Below are positions 1 to 7,268 of a DNA stretch of 7,289 bases, one piece after another; positions within the stretch are counted from its first letter, which is position 1; each line of letters starts with the position of its first letter. The notes under the pieces are model-generated. The model searched no databases. It was not told where the DNA came from and worked only from the letters and a program-made list of their open reading frames with translations. Source of the DNA: Paracoccaceae bacterium (lineage in GTDB: Bacteria; Pseudomonadota; Alphaproteobacteria; Rhodobacterales; Rhodobacteraceae); NCBI GenBank assembly GCA_011523445.1, contig WTGT01000080.1:1-7289 (forward strand), in the 5' to 3' direction. The position numbers and the translations under genes were made by a program.

Positions 1-741
1 ATATAGCTCTTGAACCCACAAAGGATGCTTTTGTGCCTCCTGAAGATCAAACAAGCCTGTATCCATTACCTCATCAAGATTTACCTGTGACAAGGTTGTT
101 TCTATCATCTTGGCTTTGGCATTCAGGCTGCGAATAATGGCCTTGACGATTTCGAGATCATCTTTGGAAATCAAATCAATCTTGTTCAAAATAATAACAT
201 TGGCAAATTCAATCTGGTCAACCAGCAAATCGACCAATGTTCGCTCATCTTCTTCACCAAGACTTTCGCCCTGATCTTTCAGAAAGTCAGTTGAACTGTA
301 ATTCTTGATCAAATTGGCGGCATCGACAACAGTCACCATTGTATCAAGCTGGGAGATATCTGAGAGGCTATTTCCCTCTTCATCACGAAAATCGAACGTT
401 GCAGCTACTGGCAATGGTTCGGAAATACCTGTACTTTCGATCAATAGATAATCGAATTTACCCTCTTCTGCCAACTTGCGAACCTCCATCAAAAGGTCTT
501 CACGTAAGGTACAGCAAATACAGCCATTGCTCATTTCGACCAGCTTTTCCTCTGAACGTGAGAGATTACCGTAGCGTTCAACCAGATTGGCATCAATGTT
601 GATCTCACTCATGTCGTTGACAATAACCGCTACCCTATGCCCTTCACGGTTGTTGAGGATATGATTTAGGAGAGTCGTTTTTCCTGCACCCAAGAACCCT
701 GACAATACTGTAACTGGGAGTTTGTTTTCCAATACTTGCAT
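1..741 (-). CDS. COG0523 (CobW/ZagA/YciC-type) zinc-metallochaperone GTPase, C-terminal part cut by window edge
   Basis: The first 247 residues of a G3E-family P-loop GTPase are readable; the frame is still open at base 1, so the C-terminus lies outside the window. Visible motifs: Walker A GFLGAGKT (residues 15-22); NDMSEINIDANLV (about 42-54), typical of the YciC/ZagA branch; the family metal-binding motif GCICC (73-77, Cys74, Cys76, Cys77); ESTG (102-105), the Walker B-side region; and the guanine-specificity motif NKID (186-189). The HPLWVQELY stretch near the break is usual before the C-terminal domain, and full-length relatives are about 400 residues. Family members hand metal to apo-enzymes in the cytoplasm, and this branch is often Zur-regulated. 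The start is the ATG at 741, backed by GAGGAAA (748-754) six bases upstream. It is divergent from the DUF1826-zur pair with a palindromic Zur-like site between, which supports a zinc-starvation role. The exact client protein is unknown. Confidence 0.93.
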   Translation of the reverse strand, partial: MQVLENKLPVTVLSGFLGAGKTTLLNHILNNREGHRVAVIVNDMSEINIDANLVERYGNLSRSEEKLVEMSNGCICCTLREDLLMEVRKLAEEGKFDYLLIESTGISEPLPVAATFDFRDEEGNSLSDISQLDTMVTVVDAANLIKNYSSTDFLKDQGESLGEEDERTLVDLLVDQIEFANVIILNKIDLISKDDLEIVKAIIRSLNAKAKMIETTLSQVNLDEVMDTGLFDLQEAQKHPLWVQELY

Positions 742-747
742 GAATGG

Positions 748-754
748 TTTCCTC
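748..754 (-). promoter_or_regulatory. Ribosome binding site of the COG0523 GTPase gene
   Basis: GAGGAAA on the minus strand lies six bases before the ATG at 741. It is a strong Shine-Dalgarno match at good spacing and fixes the start of the GTPase gene. Confidence 0.75.
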
Positions 755-766
755 GAATTATTTACT

Positions 767-780
767 GTTATGTTATAACA
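767..780. promoter_or_regulatory. Candidate Zur operator in the divergent promoter region
   Basis: TGTTATAACA at 771-780 is a perfect 10-base palindrome, preceded by GTTA (767-770), so the left arm reads GTTATGTTAT. Known proteobacterial Zur sites are AT-rich inverted repeats built on TGTTATA/TATAACA halves. The right flank (CTTT) does not mirror GTTA, so only the core is symmetric. It lies 29 bases from the GTPase start and 47 bases from the DUF1826 start, where one bound repressor could cover both promoters. A Zur gene is the second gene of the plus-strand unit, so autoregulation is the natural inference. The core match is seen directly; Zur binding is inferred. Confidence 0.68.
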
Positions 781-806
781 CTTTAAATTAGTGTCTTTAA
801 ATTCAA

Positions 807-816
807 GAGGAAAGGG
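807..816 (+). promoter_or_regulatory. Ribosome binding site of the DUF1826 gene
   Basis: The purine-rich run GAGGAAAGGG precedes the ATG at 828. The 11-base gap from its end is a little long but acceptable, and no better start is in frame upstream because TAA closes the frame just before the ATG. Confidence 0.55.
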
Positions 817-827
817 TTGACAAATTA

Positions 828-1484
828 ATGAGTATTTTTCGAACAGATAGCACTGAGGAACTAAAAGGTTTTACCAAACGTTCAGAACAACTTGGAATCA
901 TGGAACGAAAAGTACCTGCGGGTGCAGAAATCTTTTTTGACAAATTGATGTCAACACCATTCAAAATCTTTGGAAAAGTTACCAAGGATTCTGCACTCAA
1001 GGATATTAGAGAAATCTTGACAGAAGAACTTTCTGACGAGATAAAAAGGGATATGTTTTATGAATCCTGGCTATCTGATATGGCCATGATTTGCGAAACA
1101 TTCTGCGATATGGAAGATAGTGATTCCATTGGTTTTTGGCTTGGGTCAAATCGTGGATGCCGTCGATACCATATTGATAATGTGCCACAACGAATGCTTG
1201 TGACATATGCCGGAAAAGGTACAGAATGGCTGCCAGATGAAGCTGCTGATCGTGAGGCCTTTGCAAGTGGAGAGCCCAATGAAAAGATTGTAAAGGATCG
1301 ATCCGCAATACAATTTTTGAATCAATGGGATGTGGCTGTATTTCGGGGTGGTCCTAATGGCTTGTTACACCGTACACCAGACGCTGCTTTGAATGGTCCT
1401 TCCATCCTAATGCGCCTTGATACCCCATCATTTTGGGATTATTTTCTCAAGCATCAGGAACAAAATGGACATATGGCGCTGTAA
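828..1484 (+). CDS. DUF1826 family protein, probably part of a zinc-starvation response
   Basis: A 218-residue protein with no signal peptide or membrane segment, so probably cytoplasmic. I recognise it as DUF1826 from the central block CRRYHIDNVPQRMLVTYAG (111-129) followed by GTEWLP (131-136), and from the later RGGPNGLLHRTPD (173-185) and ILMRLD (193-198). No function is established for this family that I know of. His115-x-Asp117, His181 and a downstream Arg (Arg196) are arranged like the metal triad and co-substrate arginine of Fe(II)/2-oxoglutarate oxygenases; this is my inference from the pattern only. The N-terminal half (1-100) is mostly helical-looking and acidic. It is the first gene of a unit with zur (14-base gap) and is divergent from a COG0523 GTPase with a Zur-like site between, so zinc-responsive expression is likely. 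The family call is fairly firm; the enzymatic role is speculative. Confidence 0.85.
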   Translation: MSIFRTDSTEELKGFTKRSEQLGIMERKVPAGAEIFFDKLMSTPFKIFGKVTKDSALKDIREILTEELSDEIKRDMFYESWLSDMAMICETFCDMEDSDSIGFWLGSNRGCRRYHIDNVPQRMLVTYAGKGTEWLPDEAADREAFASGEPNEKIVKDRSAIQFLNQWDVAVFRGGPNGLLHRTPDAALNGPSILMRLDTPSFWDYFLKHQEQNGHMAL

Positions 1485-1498
1485 ACGCACCAATAAAT

Positions 1499-1954
1499 AT
1501 GCACAATAGTAATATGCAACAACAAAAAAATATCATTGATCAAGCAAGACTATTTTGCGAACGGCGAAAGGAGCGTCTGACAAAACCCAGGCTGGAGGTT
1601 CTTAAAATTATTGCTGGCAGTTCCAAGCCTTTGGGTGCTTACAAAATTTTGGAAAAGCTCGGGAAAGTCATTCAATCTCCCAAACCTCCGACTGCTTATA
1701 GAGCTATTGAATTCTGGCAGAAAAAAGGGTTTATTCATCGCATTGAAAGTCTCAATGCCTATGTTGTTTGCCAAGCTGGACATAGACATAATGGTGGGCA
1801 ATTTTTGATATGTGATGATTGTGGTACGGTTATTGAGGCTCATATGAGTGATTTGACGGAGACGGTAAAAAACTCTGTAGCTAATAACACCTTTACGCCA
1901 TCAAGTTGGAATTTTGAAATTCACGGCCTGTGTGATCAGTGTCAACCCGAATAA
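1499..1954 (+). CDS. zur: Zinc uptake regulator Zur (Fur family)
   Basis: A 151-residue Fur-family repressor. The N-terminal winged helix covers about residues 12-85, with PPTAYRAIEFWQKKGFIHRIESLNAYVVC (63-91) as the recognition helix and wing; the RIESLNAY wording is characteristic of Zur rather than Fur or PerR. The structural zinc site is Cys105-x-x-Cys108 plus Cys145-x-x-Cys148 near the C-terminus. The regulatory site is well matched to E. coli Zur: His80, Cys91, His97 (or His95) and Glu113. All ligands are present, so it should be functional. The frame can be opened further to a TTG at 1433, but that would overlap the upstream gene by 52 bases and add sequence not typical of Zur; ATG 1499 is preferred, with ATG 1514 as an alternative. 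No good ribosome site is seen before either, so translation is probably coupled to the DUF1826 gene ending at 1484. It likely represses its own operon and the divergent GTPase gene. Confidence 0.92.
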   Translation: MHNSNMQQQKNIIDQARLFCERRKERLTKPRLEVLKIIAGSSKPLGAYKILEKLGKVIQSPKPPTAYRAIEFWQKKGFIHRIESLNAYVVCQAGHRHNGGQFLICDDCGTVIEAHMSDLTETVKNSVANNTFTPSSWNFEIHGLCDQCQPE

Positions 1955-2037
1955 TTTTGTTCCGAAAAAGAAAAGATTATGAAAAACTTGGGATATGGTG
2001 CAGTTAGACACATGGCTTTGACGGAACTACCAAATTC
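1955..2037. other. Convergent intergenic region between zur and valS
   Basis: These 83 bases separate the ends of two converging genes. They are AT-rich, and I see no compact GC stem followed by a T-run in either direction, so no intrinsic terminator can be called. GTTCCG (1959-1964) and CGGAAC (2022-2027) are inverted copies but lie 57 bases apart. Confidence 0.6.
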
Positions 2038-4770
2038 CTAGACGTGGATTCTATCCACAGCATCAATTATTGATTGAATTTTGGTCTCAAGGTTTTGCAG
2101 GTTTTCCCTGGTTTCCTCTACAACTTCTGGTGGTGCCTTGGCAACAAAGCCCTCATTTCCCAAGCGGGCTTTAAGTTTTGAAATTTCCTTCTCCAACGAT
2201 TCCTTGGATTCAAACAGCCGTTTCATTTCAAGGCTCAGGTCTATGACTTCTCCAAGGGGAAGAGAAATTTCACCACCATCAACAGTTATGGTGACGGACT
2301 CACTTTCAGGATTTTGTTGGAAGACAGGTGTATTGGTTCTTGCCAGCTTCATTATCGTGTTCTGATACTTTTCAAGGATGGCAACTTTTGAATTCGACAA
2401 AGATATTATTGAGAGCGGAGTAATTACTTTTGGAGGAACACGCAACTGGCTCCTGACAGATCGGATGTTTTCAATCATACTGATAACCCACTCCAATTCG
2501 GAAGTTACTTCGGAATTACCAAAATCATTGAAAGAAAGTTGAGGCCAGTCAGCATGTATGAGCCTCTTGTCAATGGTATAGAGTTCACCCCACAATTCCT
2601 CGGTCTCAAAGGGCATGATCGGGTGTAGCAAAATTAAGGATTGCTGAAATACCCAAGCCAGGGTTGATTTGGTCTCAGCAATTATCTCCGGATCCTCTGA
2701 ATCCAGTAAAATCTTGCTGAACTCCAGATACCAGTCACACAATTTACCCCATATGAAAGCATAAAGGGTATTAGCAGCATCGTTGAAACGATAATTCTCT
2801 AGAGCAGCATCAAATTTTTCCTGTACTATGGCTGTCTCACCTATTATCCAGGAATTGATCCCATGTTTTGTATTCCTGGGGTCAAATTGAGGATCAATCT
2901 TGCAATCATTCAGGTGAAGAAACCTCCCAGCATTCCAAATTTTGGTACAGAAATTCCTGTATCCACCTACCCTTCCTTCCGATAGTTTGAGATCCCTTCC
3001 CATAACAGCCATTGAGGTCAGGGTAAATCGAACAGAATCAGCCCCATATTTTTCAACCAGTTCAATCGGATCAATCACATTTCCTAGCGATTTTGACATT
3101 TTCTTGCCAAATTTGTCCCTTACTAGGGCATGGACATAAATGTCAGTGAAAGGGATTTCATTAACCAGGGACAGTTGCATCATCATCATGCGGGCTACCC
3201 AGAAGAATATGATATCAAAGCCCGTTACAAGTACATTTGTCGGAAAATACCTTTCCAATTCAGGAGTATCTTCCGGCCATCCCAGGGTACCGATTGGCCA
3301 AATGCCTGAGGAAAACCATGTATCCAGCACATCTGGGTCTCTGGTGAGAGATTTGCCTTTGGCCATTTGTTGGGCTTCTTCTTCAGTCAAGGCACAGTAT
3401 CGGTTGCCCTCGTCATCATACCAAATTGGTATCTGGTGTCCCCACCAAAGCTGGCGTGAAATACACCAGGGTTCAATGTTCTCCAACCAGTTGAAATAGA
3501 TTTTTTCATATTGTTTGGGATGGATACGTGTTTGCCCATTTCTGACAGCCTCGATGGCAGGGCCCACAATTTTTTTGGTATCAAGGAACCACTGGTCGGT
3601 AAGAAATGGTTCAATGGGGATATTCGATCTGTCACCATGGGGAACTGTATGCAATTCGGTTTTTACATCATCCAAAAGACCTTTTTCGGTCATTTGTTCG
3701 ACAATCCTCTTGCGGGCCTCGAATCGATCCAAACCATCTAGTTCGAGTGTACTTTCTGGAATATTAAGATTGCCTAGGAAATCGGTGTTTTCCTTTAGAT
3801 ACATCCGTGCCTTGGAAGTCATGACATTGATTGCAGGCAATTCTGTACGCTTGCCAACCTCCCAGTCATTGAAATCATGGGCTGGAGTGATTTTGACTGC
3901 TCCTGATCCTTTTGTTGGGTCAGCATAGGAATCTGCAACTATTCTGATTCTTCTGCCAACCAATGGCAGTACGACATCCTTACCTATCAGATGGGTGTAT
4001 CTTGCATCTTCTGGATGAACCGCAACCCCTGTATCGCCGAGCATGGTTTCAGGACGGGTCGTGGCAACTACAAGGTAATCCCGCTTTTCGAACCTGGCAG
4101 GGTCACCGTTCTCATCAAATGCAACTGGGTAATCAAAGGATGCGCCATCGGCCAGGGGATATCTGAAATACCACATGTTTCCGTTTACCTCGACCTGTTC
4201 AACTTCCAGATCGGAGATTGCTGTTTCAAAATGCGGATCCCAGTTTACGAGTCTTTTGCCCTTGAAGATCAATTCTTTTTTATAAAACTCAATGAAGGCT
4301 TTCAGAACAGCATCATGAAACCCCTTGTCCATGGTAAATCGGTTTCGGGACCAATCACAAGACGCTCCAATCCGTTTGAGCTGGTTTATAATTTCACCTC
4401 CAGATTGTTCTTTCCAGTCCCAGACCTTCTCCAAAAACTTATTTCGGCCAAGTTGGTTTCTTGAGGGTAATCCCGCTTCAGCCAGCTGTCTTTCAACAAC
4501 CATCTGAGTTGCGATTCCGGCATGATCCTGACCGGGCTGCCATAAAACATCGTAACCTTTCATGCGATGCCAGCGTATCAGGATGTCCTGAAGGGTATTG
4601 TTGAAGGCATGCCCCATATGAAGAGCCCCCGTAACATTCGGGGGTGGAATCATTATACAGAAAGAATCATGACCATCTTTGGCATTTGCTCCTGCCTTGA
4701 ACGCCCCACTGTCTTCCCACATGGAGTAGATTCTCGGCTCGACTTCGCTGGGTTCATATTTGGGTTTCAT
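2038..4770 (-). CDS. valS: Valyl-tRNA synthetase
   Basis: A complete 910-residue class Ia synthetase that charges tRNA-Val with valine in the cytoplasm. The opening PPPNVTGALHMGHAF (42-56) carries the HIGH signature as HMGH (51-54), and GKKMSKSLGN holds KMSKS at 557-561. The CP1 editing domain, which hydrolyses Thr-tRNA-Val, shows TTRPETMLGD (237-246) and TPAHDFND (295-302). The anticodon-binding domain follows KMSKS, and the C-terminal tRNA-binding coiled coil covers about 845-910. Length fits bacterial ValRS. At 177-181 the sequence is WDPHF, as in the E. coli type (WDP), where some bacterial ValRS carry a cysteine zinc ribbon; this enzyme therefore appears not to need that zinc. The start ATG at 4770 gives the standard MKPKYEPSEVEPRIYSMWE N-terminus, though upstream it has only a weak purine stretch. 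It is convergent with zur and divergent from the CoxL-like gene, and is probably transcribed alone. Confidence 0.98.
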   Translation of the reverse strand: MKPKYEPSEVEPRIYSMWEDSGAFKAGANAKDGHDSFCIMIPPPNVTGALHMGHAFNNTLQDILIRWHRMKGYDVLWQPGQDHAGIATQMVVERQLAEAGLPSRNQLGRNKFLEKVWDWKEQSGGEIINQLKRIGASCDWSRNRFTMDKGFHDAVLKAFIEFYKKELIFKGKRLVNWDPHFETAISDLEVEQVEVNGNMWYFRYPLADGASFDYPVAFDENGDPARFEKRDYLVVATTRPETMLGDTGVAVHPEDARYTHLIGKDVVLPLVGRRIRIVADSYADPTKGSGAVKITPAHDFNDWEVGKRTELPAINVMTSKARMYLKENTDFLGNLNIPESTLELDGLDRFEARKRIVEQMTEKGLLDDVKTELHTVPHGDRSNIPIEPFLTDQWFLDTKKIVGPAIEAVRNGQTRIHPKQYEKIYFNWLENIEPWCISRQLWWGHQIPIWYDDEGNRYCALTEEEAQQMAKGKSLTRDPDVLDTWFSSGIWPIGTLGWPEDTPELERYFPTNVLVTGFDIIFFWVARMMMMQLSLVNEIPFTDIYVHALVRDKFGKKMSKSLGNVIDPIELVEKYGADSVRFTLTSMAVMGRDLKLSEGRVGGYRNFCTKIWNAGRFLHLNDCKIDPQFDPRNTKHGINSWIIGETAIVQEKFDAALENYRFNDAANTLYAFIWGKLCDWYLEFSKILLDSEDPEIIAETKSTLAWVFQQSLILLHPIMPFETEELWGELYTIDKRLIHADWPQLSFNDFGNSEVTSELEWVISMIENIRSVRSQLRVPPKVITPLSIISLSNSKVAILEKYQNTIMKLARTNTPVFQQNPESESVTITVDGGEISLPLGEVIDLSLEMKRLFESKESLEKEISKLKARLGNEGFVAKAPPEVVEETRENLQNLETKIQSIIDAVDRIHV

Positions 4771-4917
4771 TGTGCAATTATGATTTCTCTGAAAAACTTA
4801 TGCTAATTTTCGATGCGGGGTACTGGCTAAATTTACTGGGGAATGTATATAAACCTAAAATAAGTTATTTCCACTTTTCTCTATGTTCATATTGCAACAA
4901 ATTCCTATTTATTGTTA

Positions 4918-4948
4918 TTGTCATGTCCGTATGTCGTAGAACTATAGT
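4918..4948 (+). promoter_or_regulatory. Candidate sigma-70 promoter of the CoxL-like gene
   Basis: TTGTCA (4918-4923) and TATAGT (4943-4948) each match the consensus -35 and -10 hexamers at five of six positions. The 19-base spacer is longer than the ideal 17, and AT-rich DNA yields such matches by chance, so this is a tentative call. The start codon is about 45 bases downstream. Confidence 0.3.
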
Positions 4949-4949
4949 T
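4940..4949. repeat. Perfect 10-base palindrome AACTATAGTT
   Basis: AACTATAGTT is its own reverse complement and overlaps the candidate -10 of the CoxL-like gene. That position would suit a repressor site, but symmetry does not extend into the flanks and no known regulator is recognised from it. Confidence 0.35.
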
Positions 4950-4991
4950 AGGTAGATATTTTCCGTTATTTTCAGAAATGTGAGTTCATCA

Positions 4992-7268
4992 ATGTCAAAG
5001 TTTGGGATTAGTCAAGGTGTTAAACGAAGGGAAGATTCCCGATTTCTTAAGGGTGAGGGGAGTTATGTCGACGACATCAAACCTACAGAAAGTCTCCATG
5101 CACATTTTTTTCTGTCACCTATTGCACATGCCAAGATAACAACACTTGACGTAACTGACGCCAAGGCATCACCTGGTGTAGTGGCTGTCTATACCGCACA
5201 GGATCTAGTTGCAGGAGGCATGAAAAACAGAATGGTTGCCGAGCTATTGCCCAGCAAGGGCTCCAAGATTCCGGACCCAGCACGAACAATTCTGGCCGAA
5301 GAAAAGGTACGGTTTGTCGGTGAACCCGTTGCCATTGTAATTGCTGAAACAATCAATCAGGCCAAGGATGCAGTTGAGTTGATCGAGTTTGATTTTGAGG
5401 AATTGGATGCTCATCTGGCTCTCGAACTAGGTGGTGAGGATTTGCATGATGAGGCGCCGGGCAACATCTCATTTCATTGGGCCAAGGGTAACAAGGAAGC
5501 GGTGGATAAGGTTTTCTGTGAGGCCCCACATGTTGTTTCACTTCAGGTGGATGATAATAGGGTCATAGCCAATTCGATCGAGCCCAGAGGGTGTTTTGCC
5601 GAATGGGAAAACAACAGGCTTCACATGTGCATGAACGGACAGGGGGTTTGGGTTGGCAAGGATGAACTGGCAAACCTGCTTGGATTGACTGAGGACAAGG
5701 TGAGGGTAACCACCCCGGATGTTGGTGGCGGATTTGGAATGAAGGGATTCAATTACCCTGAAAACTTTGCAGTGGCTCAATCAGCAAAGATGTTGGGTAA
5801 AACAATCCATTGGATGGGAACCCGTTCAGAGGCCATGCTGAATGACAATGCTGGAAGAGACCTGACCACAAAAGTCGAAGCAGCCTTTGATGACAACTAC
5901 AAAATTGTTGGGTATCGTGTCATCACTCATTGTAACATTGGTGCGTATAACTCCTATTATGCACAATTCATTCAAACCGATTTATTTAGAAAGGTAATTT
6001 CAGGCGTTTATGATATTCCCAATATTTATTTCGAGGTAACCGGAATATTCACCAACACGGCACCGGTTGATGCCTATCGGGGGGCAGGGAGACCTGAAGG
6101 CATCTTTGTCATGGAGAGATTGATCGATCATGCATCTCGTGAATTGGGAATTGATTCCATTGAGCTCAGACGTAGAAATTTTATCAAGCCCAGCCAGTTT
6201 CCCTATAAGAATTTCGCCCATGAAACGGTCGATGTTGGCAATTTTGAAAAAGTCATGGACAGAGCTGTAGTTGAAGCCGATATACCCGGGTTTGACAAAA
6301 GAAAAGAACAATCCCGGGAAGATAATAAATTGCGGGGTTTGGGAATTTGCTATTACATTGAAACCATTCTAGGTGATCCCAGCGAAACAACCAAACTGGA
6401 ATTTTGTGAAGATGGCATGGTCAATGTCTATGTTGGTACCCAATCAAATGGGCAGGGGCATGAAACTGCCTATTCACAGATACTCCACGAAAGATCGGGA
6501 ATTCCCTTTGACAAGATCAGAATAGTTCAGGGTGACAGCGATTTGATAAAAACCGGTGGAGGTACCGGCGGGTCCAGATCGGTCACGACCCAGGGGACGT
6601 CCATCAATGGTACAGCCGATAAAATGATTGAAAAGTTCAAGCCTTTTGTGGCCGAGGAACTTGACACTGATGAAAGCCTGCTCGAATATGAGGAAGGTGC
6701 CTTCAAAGATCAAAAGTCCAATAAGTTTCTTGGAATCATGGAAGCAGGTTCACTGGCCCTTTCAAGGCAGCGGGATGATTTGATTACTACTGAAGTAACG
6801 ACCGAAATCAGGGACAAGTCCTTTCCGAATGGTGCACATATCTGCGAGGTGGAGGTTGATCCTGAAACTGGATATACCAAGGTGGTAAAATATACCGTCG
6901 TTGATGACTTGGGAGTAATCATCAATCCTGTTCTGGCACAGGGTCAGGTCCACGGTGGTGTTGTCCAGGGTATTGGTCAAATCCTGACGGAACATGTCGG
7001 TTTCGATGAATACGGTCAGTTATTGACAGGCACCTTCATGGATTATGGCATGCCCCGGGCAGATAATGTTCCGTTTATTGAATTTCATTCCGAACCGACT
7101 CCTTCCATAAACAATCCAATAGGTATGAAGGGGTGCGGCGAGGCTGGTACTATTGGTGCTCTGGCTGCAGTTACAAACGCTGTACAAGATGCCTTGTGGG
7201 ACAAGGGCATAAAGATGGTTCAGGCCCCACTAACCCCCACCAAGGTATGGGATTTATTGAATGGTTAG
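4992..7268 (+). CDS. Form II CoxL-like molybdopterin-binding (large) subunit of a xanthine dehydrogenase/CO dehydrogenase family hydroxylase
   Basis: A 758-residue molybdenum hydroxylase large subunit, essentially full length. The N-terminus MSKFGISQGVKRREDSRFL followed by YVDDI matches CoxL-type proteins, which is why ATG 4992 is preferred over the GTG at 4980 (four residues longer); GTGAG at 4980-4984 may serve as a weak ribosome site. The aldehyde oxidase/xanthine dehydrogenase a/b hammerhead domain fills about residues 15-140, followed by the Moco-binding domains. Visible cofactor motifs: GGGFGMKG (245-252), GQGHETAYSQ (487-496), GGTGGSRS (about 523-530) and GCGEAG with the catalytic glutamate (Glu717). 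The active-site loop is AYRGAGR (361-367), the form II signature; genuine aerobic CO dehydrogenases (form I) have AYRCSFR, with the copper-binding cysteine absent here. The substrate is therefore unknown, and annotation as CO dehydrogenase would be unsafe. The enzyme normally works in the cytoplasm with FAD (medium) and 2Fe-2S (small) subunits, neither of which lies in this window. Confidence 0.94.
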   Translation: MSKFGISQGVKRREDSRFLKGEGSYVDDIKPTESLHAHFFLSPIAHAKITTLDVTDAKASPGVVAVYTAQDLVAGGMKNRMVAELLPSKGSKIPDPARTILAEEKVRFVGEPVAIVIAETINQAKDAVELIEFDFEELDAHLALELGGEDLHDEAPGNISFHWAKGNKEAVDKVFCEAPHVVSLQVDDNRVIANSIEPRGCFAEWENNRLHMCMNGQGVWVGKDELANLLGLTEDKVRVTTPDVGGGFGMKGFNYPENFAVAQSAKMLGKTIHWMGTRSEAMLNDNAGRDLTTKVEAAFDDNYKIVGYRVITHCNIGAYNSYYAQFIQTDLFRKVISGVYDIPNIYFEVTGIFTNTAPVDAYRGAGRPEGIFVMERLIDHASRELGIDSIELRRRNFIKPSQFPYKNFAHETVDVGNFEKVMDRAVVEADIPGFDKRKEQSREDNKLRGLGICYYIETILGDPSETTKLEFCEDGMVNVYVGTQSNGQGHETAYSQILHERSGIPFDKIRIVQGDSDLIKTGGGTGGSRSVTTQGTSINGTADKMIEKFKPFVAEELDTDESLLEYEEGAFKDQKSNKFLGIMEAGSLALSRQRDDLITTEVTTEIRDKSFPNGAHICEVEVDPETGYTKVVKYTVVDDLGVIINPVLAQGQVHGGVVQGIGQILTEHVGFDEYGQLLTGTFMDYGMPRADNVPFIEFHSEPTPSINNPIGMKGCGEAGTIGALAAVTNAVQDALWDKGIKMVQAPLTPTKVWDLLNG

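Larger units (their letters stand above)
4771..4979. promoter_or_regulatory. AT-rich divergent promoter region between valS and the CoxL-like gene
   Basis: These 209 bases hold no convincing coding sequence. Leftward, TATATA on the minus strand (4846-4851) could be the -10 of valS, but the hexamer 17 bases upstream (GTGGAA) is a poor -35, so this is weak. Rightward, a candidate promoter and a small palindrome for the CoxL-like gene are listed separately. No riboswitch or T-box-like structure was recognised before valS. Confidence 0.5.

Noticed and set aside
339..602. Plus-strand open frame of 87 codons
   Set aside because: It lies antisense inside the COG0523 GTPase gene, whose minus-strand frame carries Walker A, GCICC and NKID motifs; the antisense product looks like no protein family.
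1433..1498. TTG-initiated N-terminal extension of zur
   Set aside because: It overlaps the DUF1826 gene by 52 bases, uses a rare start, and adds 22 residues with no resemblance to the Zur N-terminus.
1959..2027. Inverted repeat GTTCCG / CGGAAC between zur and valS as a terminator
   Set aside because: Six-base arms with a 57-base loop and no adjoining T-run are not an intrinsic terminator and are expected by chance.
3140..4464. Several plus-strand open frames of 67-157 codons within valS
   Set aside because: All are antisense shadows of a continuous, motif-complete valyl-tRNA synthetase and show no recognisable domains or ribosome sites.
4770..4955. 61-codon plus-strand frame in the valS/CoxL intergenic region
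   Set aside because: It is a hydrophobic, aromatic-rich translation of AT-rich DNA, overlaps the valS start and has no convincing ribosome site.
4980..4991. GTG at 4980 as the start of the CoxL-like gene
   Set aside because: It adds only MSSS before the family-typical MSKFG start at the ATG at 4992; the GTGAG there is better read as a weak ribosome site.
4992..7268. Annotation as a true aerobic CO dehydrogenase (coxL)
   Set aside because: The active-site loop is AYRGAGR rather than AYRCSFR, so CO oxidation is not supported by the sequence.
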